Positions 1 to 7,402 of a stretch of DNA of 34,189 bases are shown piece after piece. Below the pieces are notes generated by a model that saw only the letters and a list, made by a program, of their open reading frames with translations, was not told the origin of the DNA and made no database searches. Position 1 is the stretch's first letter, and each line of letters starts with the position of its first letter. Source of the stretch: Lacrimispora defluvii (GTDB taxonomy: Bacteria; Bacillota; Clostridia; Lachnospirales; Lachnospiraceae); assembly GCA_013036995.1 (NCBI GenBank), contig JAAOXG010000092.1, positions 1 through 34,189 of the forward strand, given 5' to 3'. The translations under genes and the position numbers were made by a program.

Positions 1-43
1 GGTACTGTGGGATGTGGATACGTTGGATAGAGATGGAAAATGA
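1..43 (+). CDS. Possible 3' end of an unidentified gene
   Basis: The first 43 bases stay open in one plus-strand frame and end in TGA at 41-43, reading VLWDVDTLDRDGK before the stop. This could be the tail of a gene that enters from the left and converges on the minus-strand flavoprotein gene 13 bases later. Thirteen residues are too few to assign a family, and chance openness cannot be excluded. Confidence 0.25.
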   Translation, partial: VLWDVDTLDRDGK

Positions 44-56
44 AGTGAGACATGAT

Positions 57-836
57 CTAGTTAATTAATATATTTTTGCCATTCATCATTTTTTTCATCA
101 CATGTTTTAAAAATTCAGAGTAAATTTGCTTGGCAAGCCCTATTTCTATACTGGTATAATAATTTTTATCTAACCAGCCGCGTTCCAGCCAATAATTATA
201 TTCCACATTTTTCTTCTGTGCTGATTTGATGGCTTTACACTGCATCGCCCGGAACATTGCCAGTTGATATAAGGAGGGTTGACCTTCTTTTTTGTTTTTG
301 CATATTTTATCTACCAGTTTACCAATTTTACTCTGCACATCCATTTTATATTTCTCATCAGTTGAAAGCGAAGATCCACAGACGCCTATCACTCCTGCAA
401 TATCAAATCCCCAGCCAATTGCCGTCATTTTCATATAGCTCAGTGTTTCTTTTAGACCAGAACCTCCCGTGGAAGAAAGAAGAATTGCTTTTTTGCCAAA
501 AAAACGTGGTCTATGAAACATAAAGGAAAAATTATCATAAAAATTCTTCATTAATGCGGTAACCTGCTGCTCGTAAACCGGACAGGCAAAAATAACGATA
601 TCGCTGTCTGTCATTTTATCAAGTAACAAACCGGTAACCTGATTATGGGGACAGTACTGTTCTCCTTTTGTATAACATAAGAGACAGCTTTTACAAAAAC
701 CTAAATCCAAGTCTTTGAGAAATACATAGTCTACCTGCGTTTCACTGATCCTGTTAAAGCTGTTTTCTAGCATTTTAATTGTTTTGAAACAATCACCGTT
801 TTTTCTGGGGCTTCCAATAATTGCTGTGATTTTCAT
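57..836 (-). CDS. Flavodoxin-fold, iron-sulfur-flavoprotein-like NAD(P)H:FMN oxidoreductase
   Basis: The 259-residue protein starts with the FMN-phosphate loop typical of NADPH-dependent FMN reductases (MKITAIIGSPRKNGDC) and carries CKSCLLCYTKGEQYC at residues 48-62. This C-x2-C-x2-C-x7-C spacing resembles the compact cluster motif of iron-sulfur flavoproteins, so a 4Fe-4S cluster next to FMN is plausible. The segment IVIFACPVYEQQVTALMKNF is the usual flavin-contacting, dimer-forming part. The last 60-70 residues are a basic extension beyond the core fold. The protein is predicted cytosolic and redox active; its substrate is unknown. The start is supported by GGAGG eight bases upstream. It lies 61 bp downstream of the LuxR-type regulator on the same strand, so it is a likely co-transcribed partner or target of that regulator. 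Confidence 0.82.
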   Translation of the reverse strand: MKITAIIGSPRKNGDCFKTIKMLENSFNRISETQVDYVFLKDLDLGFCKSCLLCYTKGEQYCPHNQVTGLLLDKMTDSDIVIFACPVYEQQVTALMKNFYDNFSFMFHRPRFFGKKAILLSSTGGSGLKETLSYMKMTAIGWGFDIAGVIGVCGSSLSTDEKYKMDVQSKIGKLVDKICKNKKEGQPSLYQLAMFRAMQCKAIKSAQKKNVEYNYWLERGWLDKNYYTSIEIGLAKQIYSEFLKHVMKKMMNGKNILIN

Positions 837-858
837 GATTTTTCCTCCAAAATATTCT

Positions 859-878
859 TTGCAACAATTATGTTACAA
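859..878. promoter_or_regulatory. Inverted repeat between regulator and flavoprotein gene
   Basis: The arms TTGCAACA and TGTTACAA flank ATTA and pair at 7 of 8 positions. The dyad lies in the 61-bp gap just upstream of the flavoprotein ribosome site. Its size and A/T-rich centre suit a protein operator better than a terminator, since there is no G/C-rich stem or T-run. The LuxR-type regulator next door is the obvious candidate binder, but this is inference. Confidence 0.4.
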
Positions 879-897
879 CATTATGGAGCTGATGAAA

Positions 898-3561
898 TCA
901 GTAAATAGTATGAATTATTCCTTTTTTTTCTGCTTCCACCACTGCTTTAGAACGACTATTCACATCCAGCTTCGTAAATAGATTCAGGATATGGCTTTTT
1001 ACTGTACTGATTGAGATATATAACAATTGGGCAATTTCTTCATTACTTGCCCCGGAACTGATCAGTTTTAATACCTCCAACTCTCTTTTGGTTAAAAGTG
1101 GAACACCTTTGTCAGCACCTTTAGATGTATGATCAAGATAGTTTAAAATGTCTTTGGCATACATGATACTTCTATTATCAGAGACGGTATTTTCTCTGGT
1201 CAGAAATTCAGTTAATATTGCTTTTATTCGGGTTCCATAATTGATGAATAGTCTTAAATAATTTTCATTCCGGCATTTAATCAGAGCCTTGTGTAACTCT
1301 GTAAAAGCAGATTCAGGCTTTGATAAACTTAGCCATGCGTCTGATTTCAGTATCTCTAACTGAGTTTTATAAAGCCCGCCAATATCGTCCAGTTTTAATA
1401 ATTCATCAATATAGAGAAGGGCATTTTCAGATTCCTCTCGTTTAACCAGTATCTCGGCAAGTAAAATATAATCATGCAGATTGTATTTCTTCAAATTATC
1501 CGTGGGGGATAAATGATATTGTTCAATGAATTCCTCTGCTTTTTCAATATCATCCATATCCAGAAAAATTCTTGCCCTGCAGTATTCGATATGTCTTTTA
1601 AAACCATAAGTGTTTTCTTTTTCTGAAAGAATCAAAGCTTTATCAATTACTTCAATTGCTCTATGGTCATTACCTTTTGCTAATAATGATCTGGCTTTTA
1701 TTACATAGCAATTATTTTTTATATCAAAGATACCGCCCTGTTCAAACATTTCAATTGCTTTATCCGAATAATCAACAGCAAGTTCTATATCATTTTTAAA
1801 ATAAAGGATTTCAGATAATCCGGAATAGACAATACCTAATAAAGGTATGGAGTTTCCTCCTTTTTCTTTTAAATATTTTTCTGCTTCCTGATATAGTATT
1901 TCCCCTTCTCTGAATCTGCCCTGGCAGGTCAGCATCATGCCAAGACCTCCCCATGAATAAGCGGCCGAATAAAGATTACCTATTTTAATGCTTGCCGTAA
2001 GAGCTTTTAAATAATATTGTTCTGCCTCCCAAACATCTCCATGAACAATGTATGTAGTTGCAATACTCATTAATGCAGATGCATAGTTGGGATTAAACTG
2101 ATCCACCATTTCCATGGCACTTTTTAACAGGTGAATACTCTCTTCCAGATGATTCATTTTAATGAATGCTTTTGCAATAAGATATTCCCCTTCCATATCA
2201 AGCTGTTTTTTTAATGCTTCCTCTTCATTTTCAATCAGTTCTATATAATAACTGGCGTCACTGATTTTATGTCTGGATAAATAAATCCATACATAATCCA
2301 GCATCAGCCGTATATTCCCGTATACATATTGTGCAGGTACAGATTCCATCCATCTTTCAATTACTGTAAACTGCCCCTGATAAATAAGAGGACTACTGAT
2401 CTGTTCAATCAGATAAATTGCCTTTTCATAGCATTGTGCTTTCAGATAGCAGGTGCAGGCTTCCTGTTGATAGCCTTTTAATTCGTACCACTTTGCCGCT
2501 TTTCCATATATATCTTTTACTAATTCAGGCGAGTTTTCGTTTGCTTTCTTTCTTAAAAAAGCTGCAAAAAGATTATGATACCGATACCATTCCTCTTTCT
2601 GGTCGAAGCAGGAGAGAAAGAGATTCATTTCAAGCGCCTGTCTTAACAGATCACCGCTGTTTTCCATATTAGTCACAGCCTGGCACAGTTCAAGGGAAAA
2701 CACATTTAACAGAGATGTCTTTATGAGAAACTCATAGAGATCGGGAGGCTGGCTGTTTAAGATATCCTCCATGAAATAATCTGCAAAATTCGATTGAAGT
2801 ATCATTGTTTCAATGTCTGATAATGATTCTGCCCCCTTACGCTTACAGTATAATGCGGCAATCTGAAGGCCCACCGGCCAGCCTTCAGTTAATTCATAAA
2901 GCCTGGTTAACTGGTCGTAAGTGAGTTTTAACTCCATAATCTCGTTTGTATATATCTCTGTCTCTTTTCTGGTAAACTTAAGCTCATTCTCTCCAATTTC
3001 TATAATACTATTTAGGTGCCCGATTCCTGACAGCTGGGATGCTATATGCAGGCGGCTTGTAAGAATCAGATGTATATTATAAGGCATGTGATTAATAAAA
3101 AATTTCAGCCCACTAAAAATCTGCCTGTTTTTAATTACATAAAGATCTTCCATTATAAAAAGAAAGTTTTTACCGTTTTCCAGAATCTCATTGATCAGTA
3201 CCGTAATCATTGTTTCTATACCGCCTATCCTGGAGGTATTTAATAGATTTAATGACTTTTCGCCAATATCTGGTATTGCTGATTTTATAGCAGTTATAAA
3301 ATAAATCCAGAACCTGTTTTCTTCATTGTCGTCTGCATCCAGAGTGAGCCATGATGCAGTTAGTGATCTTTTTTTATGCATTGTAATCCAGGAGCTTAAA
3401 AGAGTAGTTTTTCCGAATCCGGCTGGCGCACTGATAAAGGTCAGTCTGTTGTTCAGGGAATCATCCAGTATACCAAAGAGATTCTCTCTTGCTATGGCTT
3501 TTTGCCGGTAAATATGATTAATGCAGTATTTTGTTTCCAGAAGTTCAATCGGATTACCCAT
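898..3561 (-). CDS. MalT/LAL-type LuxR-family ATP-dependent transcriptional regulator
   Basis: This 887-residue protein has the three-part build of MalT-like (LAL) activators. An N-terminal STAND/NB-ARC ATPase carries a P-loop (SAPAGFGKTTLLSSW, about residues 44-58) and a Walker-B-like strand (FLFIMEDLYVI). A long helical middle, about residues 340-800, has TPR-like repeats that probably sense a ligand. A C-terminal LuxR helix-turn-helix begins LTKRELEVLKLISSG and contains ISTVKSHILNLFTKL. Such proteins are usually activators that oligomerise on ATP and inducer binding. The start codon is preceded by only a weak site (CAGGGA). A good sigma-A promoter sits 40 bp upstream. The downstream flavoprotein gene is the probable target. 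The inducer cannot be read from sequence. Confidence 0.9.
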   Translation of the reverse strand: MGNPIELLETKYCINHIYRQKAIARENLFGILDDSLNNRLTFISAPAGFGKTTLLSSWITMHKKRSLTASWLTLDADDNEENRFWIYFITAIKSAIPDIGEKSLNLLNTSRIGGIETMITVLINEILENGKNFLFIMEDLYVIKNRQIFSGLKFFINHMPYNIHLILTSRLHIASQLSGIGHLNSIIEIGENELKFTRKETEIYTNEIMELKLTYDQLTRLYELTEGWPVGLQIAALYCKRKGAESLSDIETMILQSNFADYFMEDILNSQPPDLYEFLIKTSLLNVFSLELCQAVTNMENSGDLLRQALEMNLFLSCFDQKEEWYRYHNLFAAFLRKKANENSPELVKDIYGKAAKWYELKGYQQEACTCYLKAQCYEKAIYLIEQISSPLIYQGQFTVIERWMESVPAQYVYGNIRLMLDYVWIYLSRHKISDASYYIELIENEEEALKKQLDMEGEYLIAKAFIKMNHLEESIHLLKSAMEMVDQFNPNYASALMSIATTYIVHGDVWEAEQYYLKALTASIKIGNLYSAAYSWGGLGMMLTCQGRFREGEILYQEAEKYLKEKGGNSIPLLGIVYSGLSEILYFKNDIELAVDYSDKAIEMFEQGGIFDIKNNCYVIKARSLLAKGNDHRAIEVIDKALILSEKENTYGFKRHIEYCRARIFLDMDDIEKAEEFIEQYHLSPTDNLKKYNLHDYILLAEILVKREESENALLYIDELLKLDDIGGLYKTQLEILKSDAWLSLSKPESAFTELHKALIKCRNENYLRLFINYGTRIKAILTEFLTRENTVSDNRSIMYAKDILNYLDHTSKGADKGVPLLTKRELEVLKLISSGASNEEIAQLLYISISTVKSHILNLFTKLDVNSRSKAVVEAEKKGIIHTIY

Positions 3562-3600
3562 TATGCGATCCCTGCCTGATATATATTTTTGTTATTATAG

Positions 3601-3629
3601 ATTATACTATATATGATATAACGCTACAA
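3601..3629 (-). promoter_or_regulatory. Sigma-A promoter of the LuxR-type regulator gene
   Basis: On the minus strand TTGTAG (3624-3629) is followed after exactly 17 bases by a perfect TATAAT (3601-3606). The expected start near 3594 gives a leader of about 33 nt before the ATG at 3561. Confidence 0.7.
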
Positions 3630-3645
3630 TCCTTAACCCCTATAA

Positions 3646-3702
3646 CAACCAATGGGAATCCGCATGCCTTGATTTATAAGGCATTCAGATTCCCATTGGT
3701 TG
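3646..3702 (-). terminator. Long two-stage hairpin after glnK
   Basis: Perfect 15-base arms (3646-3660 and 3688-3702, CAACCAATGGGAATC) enclose a 3x3 internal loop and a second perfect 7-bp stem (ATGCCTT/AAGGCAT) with a 7-base loop. It lies 11 bp beyond the glnK stop and ahead of the next gene's promoter, so termination of the ammonium operon is the likely role. No long T-run follows on either strand (TTGTTAT on the minus strand), so it may instead protect a 3' end or be a small repeat element. Confidence 0.6.
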
Positions 3703-3713
3703 ATTTAATTATC

Positions 3714-4052
3714 TCATAAAGCATCTTTCCCACGTTCTCCGGTTCGGATTCTTACTACGTCATCCACATCATAGATAAAAATCTTACCGTCACCGTAATT
3801 ACCGGTATTTATTTGTATTACTATTTCATTGACAATGACTTCAGCAATTTCTTCAGGTACCACAGTTTCGACTTTTAATTTTGGAAGCAGATTAACGGTT
3901 GTTTCCGTTCCTCTGTAGATTGTCTTATAACCCTTCTGGTTGCCATAGCCCATAATATTTGAAATCATTAAACCATTTGCATTATTGTCATTGAGAATTT
4001 TCTTTACATCTTCCAATCGTTCGGATTTAATAATAATCTCCAGCTTTTTCAT
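3714..4052 (-). CDS. glnK: P-II nitrogen regulatory protein
   Basis: The 112-residue length and full-length pattern match GlnB/GlnK trimers that bind ATP/ADP and 2-oxoglutarate and block AmtB. Diagnostic parts are the T-loop region (GYGNQKGYKTIYRG), the B-loop region (NTGNYGDGKIFIYDV) and the C-terminal VRIRTGERGKDAL. Gln39 and Lys40 of the ligand pocket are present. Position 51, the uridylylated Tyr in proteobacterial P-II, is Thr here (YRGTETTV), so UMP modification at that site is not possible. I chose the ATG at 4052 over one 24 bases upstream because it has GGAAGG at good spacing and gives the canonical MKKLEIIIK start. The gene follows amtB by 39 bp, the usual amtB-glnK pairing. Confidence 0.93.
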   Translation of the reverse strand: MKKLEIIIKSERLEDVKKILNDNNANGLMISNIMGYGNQKGYKTIYRGTETTVNLLPKLKVETVVPEEIAEVIVNEIVIQINTGNYGDGKIFIYDVDDVVRIRTGERGKDAL

Positions 4053-4091
4053 ATATATTACCTTCCTTCGGCACATTGCCCTAATGTTTCG

Positions 4092-5663
4092 TTACCCCTT
4101 TTTAAATCTGTCTAACTGTTTAATCCCTGCGTTATCAGCAGAATCAAAATCCAGTTCAGACTTTACTAACTGAAGATCCGGATATGCGGCTACGCCCATT
4201 TCTGGTATATCCAGTCCGGCAAGTTCTGCTTCTGGTGATACCCTTAAGCCCCAGATTTTGTCCAGTACTCGAAAGAATACATAAGATACACCAAATCCCC
4301 ATACAAAAAGAACAATTACTGCAATAAACTGGGCTGCAAACTGGGACGCATCCCCGTAGAACAAACCCTTCACCCCACCTGCAACACCGTTGATTCCATC
4401 CCCGTAGGCTCCATCAGCAAATAAGCCTAAAGAAAGAATTCCCCAAAGACCGTTTACACAGTGAACAGAAATGGCACCTACCGGATCATCCAGCCTTAAA
4501 TGATTCTCTACAAAAGATACTGCCAGACAAACCAATATGCCAGCTATTAGTCCAATAATAAAAGAAGAGGCAGCATTTACAAACGCACAGGGAGCAGTAA
4601 TGGCAACCAAACCTGCCAGTGCACCGTTTGCCGTCATGGAAGGATCCGGTTTCCCATATCTGAACCACATATAAAACATGGCTGCCAGACCCCCGATTGC
4701 ACCGGCTATCATGGTGTTGGTAGCAACAACAGAAAGCCTGAAATCCGAAGCATTCAGAGTGGAACCGGCATTAAAAGAAAACCAGCAGAAGAACAGGATA
4801 ATGGTTCCAATAATGGCCATAGGGATATCGTGTCCCGGAAATGCCCTTGTAGTTCCGTCTTTTTTGAATTTACCAATCCTTGGACCAATAACGATTGCAC
4901 CAGCCAGTGCCAGCATTCCACCCATGGAGTGAACAACTGCAGAACCGGCAAAATCTACTACGCCGTGTCCCAAACCAAAGTTTTTACCAAGAGTTGACAG
5001 CCAGCCACCGCCCCATACCCAGTTTCCGAACAGAGGGTAGAGAAACATGGAAATAAAAAATGAAGTAATAACAATCGCGGAATATTTAACTCGTTCTGCA
5101 ACAGCACCGGTTGGAATCGTTACGGTGGTATCCATAAATACCATCTGGAAGAAAAATAATGCATAGATACCAGGATCATAGATACCGTTGCCGGATAATA
5201 AAAATCCCTTATAACCCAGAATACCGCCAAATCCGGGTATTGAAAGCATGGCATTGAGTGCACTTCCCCCTGTTCCCAAGCCTGCAGCGCCGCCGGAGCC
5301 GCCAAACTGGAGTGCAAAACCAACAAGAAAATATCCCACAGCGCCAACTAAGAATACCATAAAGTTCATTGTCATGGTGTGAGCTGCATTTTTACCACGG
5401 CAGAATCCGGTTTCAACCATAGCAAAACCGCACTGGAAAAAGAATACCATAAAGCCGGTTATCATAATCCAGGTAAAATTAGCACCATAATAAGCTTTGT
5501 TTGCCATGGTAGCCACATCTGTAATTGTCTCTTTTCCGGTAGGCATTACATAGGAAGCACCTGTTGGATCTGCACTGCCTGGTGAAGAAAAAGCCAAAGC
5601 CAATGCAATTGCCGCTATCCCTAATACCACCAGTAAACCAATGATTGTTCCTGTTTTTTTCAT
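4092..5663 (-). CDS. amtB: Ammonium transporter AmtB
   Basis: This 523-residue polytopic membrane protein is an Amt/MEP/Rh-family channel for ammonium uptake. Both pore histidines are visible: H245 in GSAVVHSMGG and H401 in DDPVGAISVHCVNGLWG. Other family blocks are FFFQCGFAMVETGFCRGKN and FMDTTVTIPTGAVAERVKY. The N-terminus has an extra hydrophobic segment (residues 6-25) that may be a cleaved signal or an additional helix. The C-terminal tail (AGLDIPEMGVAAYPD) resembles the cytoplasmic tail that docks GlnK. GGAGG lies just upstream of the ATG. It is the middle gene of a three-gene minus-strand operon, after a small membrane protein and before glnK. Confidence 0.96.
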   Translation of the reverse strand: MKKTGTIIGLLVVLGIAAIALALAFSSPGSADPTGASYVMPTGKETITDVATMANKAYYGANFTWIMITGFMVFFFQCGFAMVETGFCRGKNAAHTMTMNFMVFLVGAVGYFLVGFALQFGGSGGAAGLGTGGSALNAMLSIPGFGGILGYKGFLLSGNGIYDPGIYALFFFQMVFMDTTVTIPTGAVAERVKYSAIVITSFFISMFLYPLFGNWVWGGGWLSTLGKNFGLGHGVVDFAGSAVVHSMGGMLALAGAIVIGPRIGKFKKDGTTRAFPGHDIPMAIIGTIILFFCWFSFNAGSTLNASDFRLSVVATNTMIAGAIGGLAAMFYMWFRYGKPDPSMTANGALAGLVAITAPCAFVNAASSFIIGLIAGILVCLAVSFVENHLRLDDPVGAISVHCVNGLWGILSLGLFADGAYGDGINGVAGGVKGLFYGDASQFAAQFIAVIVLFVWGFGVSYVFFRVLDKIWGLRVSPEAELAGLDIPEMGVAAYPDLQLVKSELDFDSADNAGIKQLDRFKKG

Positions 5664-5709
5664 GAAAATAACCTCCTTTTTATTGAAACATTTTTTACAC
5701 CCAACAATC

Positions 5710-6003
5710 TTACTTCTTTTTTTCTTTCATAAAATGATTCCAGCAAAACTCCGACGTACTTTTATAGACTTCCTCCTTAAGTTTCCCTACCGAGAAATAA
5801 TACCGGATACCCAGATACATCACCAATAACCCCAATATACCCCCGGGAATCTGTGAATTTAAAACTTGAAAGCTAATATTATTGAAGAAACTAAAAGCGC
5901 AAAAAAACATACCAAGAAAAATAATGAATAAGGCTGATCCCCAAAGTATTGTTATTGTCAGGGCTTTTTGCCTTAAGACGGTTGACTGGTTTTGCTTTTT
6001 CAT
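5710..6003 (-). CDS. Small two-helix membrane protein ahead of amtB
   Basis: The 97-residue protein has two hydrophobic stretches, about residues 17-40 (ITILWGSALFIIFLGMFF) and 53-70 (GGILGLLVMYLGIRYYF), with Lys-rich ends and a polar C-terminus ending MKEKKK. AAAGGAGG is well placed before the ATG. It is the first gene of the amtB-glnK operon, 46 bp from amtB. I do not recognise a family. Its position suggests an accessory role in ammonium uptake or simple co-expression, but that is inference from context only. Confidence 0.7.
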   Translation of the reverse strand: MKKQNQSTVLRQKALTITILWGSALFIIFLGMFFCAFSFFNNISFQVLNSQIPGGILGLLVMYLGIRYYFSVGKLKEEVYKSTSEFCWNHFMKEKKK

Positions 6004-6026
6004 AAATTCCTCCTTTAAATTTAAAT

Positions 6027-6060
6027 AAAAAAAGAGCCTAGCCTAAGAAAGCATAAACTC
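6027..6060 (-). terminator. Terminator-like hairpin with U7 run in the amtB operon leader
   Basis: On the minus strand, 6060 to 6034 can fold into a stem of about 11 bp, including three G-U pairs and one bulge, with a TCTT loop. It is followed at once by seven T residues (6033-6027). It lies 24 bp upstream of the first gene's ATG and between the predicted promoter and the coding region. A terminator or attenuator in the leader is plausible, but the wobble pairs make it weaker than the hairpin further upstream. Confidence 0.4.
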
Positions 6061-6088
6061 CATCGTTAATAGTTAATATTAAGTTTTC

Positions 6089-6126
6089 AAATAAAAGAAG
6101 TCAGAACATGGGCGTTCTGACTTCTT
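6089..6126 (-). terminator. Strong intrinsic-terminator hairpin in the amtB operon leader
   Basis: Perfect 13-base arms (6095-6107 and 6114-6126, AAGAAGTCAGAAC) flank a 6-base loop. On the minus strand the stem is followed by TTATTT, the look of a rho-independent terminator. It begins about 20 nt after the predicted start site and about 90 nt before the first ATG. No upstream minus-strand gene needs terminating here, so transcription attenuation of the ammonium operon is the best reading. Confidence 0.6.
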
Positions 6127-6153
6127 CGTCGATTAAATTAATAATATAACGTT

Positions 6154-6182
6154 AATATATAACTTTGTTTCGTAAAATGCAA
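6154..6182 (-). promoter_or_regulatory. Sigma-A promoter of the ammonium-uptake operon
   Basis: Minus strand TTGCAT (6177-6182), exactly 17 bases, then TATATT (6154-6159). The start would fall near 6147 and give a leader of about 144 nt holding both terminator-like hairpins. Confidence 0.6.
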
Positions 6183-6224
6183 CTGTATTCTTTTATTACC
6201 AGCTATAAATCGTAATACAATTTT

Positions 6225-6239
6225 TGACATAATGTGTCA
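6225..6239. promoter_or_regulatory. Small perfect dyad between divergent promoters
   Basis: TGACA and TGTCA arms are separated by five bases. The dyad lies about 42 bp upstream of the amtB-operon -35 and 56 bp upstream of the -35 of the binding-protein gene, where an activator or repressor of either could sit. It does not fit the GlnR consensus (TGTNA-N7-TNACA). Short enough to be chance. Confidence 0.3.
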
Positions 6240-6294
6240 TGTGAAGGTGATTCTATGGCAGTACCATGGAGCGGACAGGAACTTTTCTCTAACC

Positions 6295-6323
6295 TGTACA
6301 AAGACAGATATATATGATATACT
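6295..6323 (+). promoter_or_regulatory. Promoter of the siderophore-binding protein gene
   Basis: TGTACA (6295-6300), 17 bases, TATACT (6318-6323). The -10 overlaps the left edge of a 16-bp palindrome, the geometry of a repressible promoter. The leader would be about 40 nt. Confidence 0.5.
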
Positions 6324-6336
6324 AACTCGAGTTAGT
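6321..6336. promoter_or_regulatory. Perfect 16-bp palindrome, likely operator
   Basis: ACTAACTCGAGTTAGT equals its own reverse complement. It overlaps the -10 and the likely start site of an iron-siderophore binding protein gene. An iron-responsive repressor is the natural guess. The TAACT/AGTTA half-sites are compatible with a DtxR-type rather than a Fur-type site, but that assignment is inference. Confidence 0.55.
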
Positions 6337-6369
6337 TAAGACTTACTGAAGACAGGAGGTACTCATATC

Positions 6370-7344
6370 ATGAGTAAATACAAGAGAAAAAGTATACTTG
6401 CAGCTGCAGCATTATCTGCCATACTGCTTACTGCCTGCGGAGCAGCAAATAAAGGAGCAGCCACGGAAGCTGGTTCAAAGGCTAGCGAACAAGCCGAAGA
6501 GATGACTGCAGGCAAAGACACAAGAGTCATTAAGATGGAATATGGAGATGTAGAAATACCGGCTAATCCAAAGCGGGTGGTGGTTGCATTCTTTCAGGGT
6601 GATTTGCTTGCGCTTGGGATTCACCCGGTAGGTACCTCTTTTAACGATGATGCTGTATTTGAGCAGGAGCTGGGAGACGTTACTGTTGTGGATGCCTTTG
6701 AATTAAATCCGGAAGCCATTATGGAGCTGGATCCTGATCTTATTATCTGGAACAATATAGATGATTACGAGAGCCTGTCAAAGATTGCACCAACTCTTGC
6801 CAGAAATTACTACGATATGGAAGTCGGGGACCGGCTTGCATTTTTCGGAGAGGTATTTGGAGTGCCGGAAAAGGCAGAGAAGATTATGTCAGACTTTAAG
6901 AAGAAGGCAGAAGAATCTAAGAAACAGCTTTCTGAAAAGGGACTGGCGGATAAGAATGTCATACTTCTGGAAAACCAGACAAAGGGAATATTAAGGGCCT
7001 TTGGTGATGATTATGGACGTGGCGGTGAGATCATCTATCAATACTTAGGCTTAAAAGCACCGGAGAGAATCCAGAAAGAGGTTATGGATCAAGAAGGTGT
7101 GAATTTCATAGATATTTCCTATGAGACCCTTAAGGATTATGCAGGAGATTACATATTTTCTGATCAGAGGATAGCTGAGCTGAAAGGTGTGGAGGTGTGG
7201 GAGAGCCTTCCGGCAGTCAAGGAAGGCCGGCTGGTGCAAAACTCCAGCGGAATGTTCTGGTTCAGCGACATTACGTCCATGAACGCACAGATGGATTTTA
7301 TTATGGATTCTTTACTGGAGACAGTGGAAGGGCAGTCCCGTTAA
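6370..7344 (+). CDS. Iron-siderophore ABC transporter substrate-binding lipoprotein
   Basis: The 324-residue protein opens with a lipoprotein signal (residues 1-22; lipobox LTAC, with Cys predicted to be lipidated). After a low-complexity Ala/Glu linker it shows the class III periplasmic-binding fold: IPANPKRVVVAFFQGDLLALG, PEAIMELDPDLIIWNN and the closing segment WESLPAVKEGRLVQNSSGMF. This is the pattern of FatB/YfiY/FhuD-type ferric-siderophore receptors tethered outside the membrane. AGGAGGT lies nine bases before the ATG. No permease or ATPase gene is adjacent, so it must work with a transporter encoded elsewhere. A terminator follows 21 bp after the stop, so it is monocistronic. Confidence 0.88.
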   Translation: MSKYKRKSILAAAALSAILLTACGAANKGAATEAGSKASEQAEEMTAGKDTRVIKMEYGDVEIPANPKRVVVAFFQGDLLALGIHPVGTSFNDDAVFEQELGDVTVVDAFELNPEAIMELDPDLIIWNNIDDYESLSKIAPTLARNYYDMEVGDRLAFFGEVFGVPEKAEKIMSDFKKKAEESKKQLSEKGLADKNVILLENQTKGILRAFGDDYGRGGEIIYQYLGLKAPERIQKEVMDQEGVNFIDISYETLKDYAGDYIFSDQRIAELKGVEVWESLPAVKEGRLVQNSSGMFWFSDITSMNAQMDFIMDSLLETVEGQSR

Positions 7345-7365
7345 AGTAAAAGGTGAGGGTGCTCA

Positions 7366-7402
7366 AATCCTCAGGGCAGATATGTTGCTCTGAGGATTTT
7401 TT
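7366..7402 (+). terminator. Intrinsic terminator after the binding-protein gene
   Basis: A 13-bp stem (AATCCTCAGGGCA with TGCTCTGAGGATT, one G-U pair) has a 7-base loop and runs into six T residues. Confidence 0.85.

Noticed and set aside
4053-4076. Upstream start for GlnK (MCRRKVIY extension)
   Set aside because: The ribosome site GGAAGG lies inside this extension, and the downstream ATG gives the canonical 112-residue P-II protein.
6095-6126. ANTAR/EutV-type antitermination hairpin upstream of amtB
   Set aside because: On the transcribed (minus) strand the loop is GCCCAT, not the expected six-base loop with A first and G fourth; the match (ATGGGC) exists only on the wrong strand.
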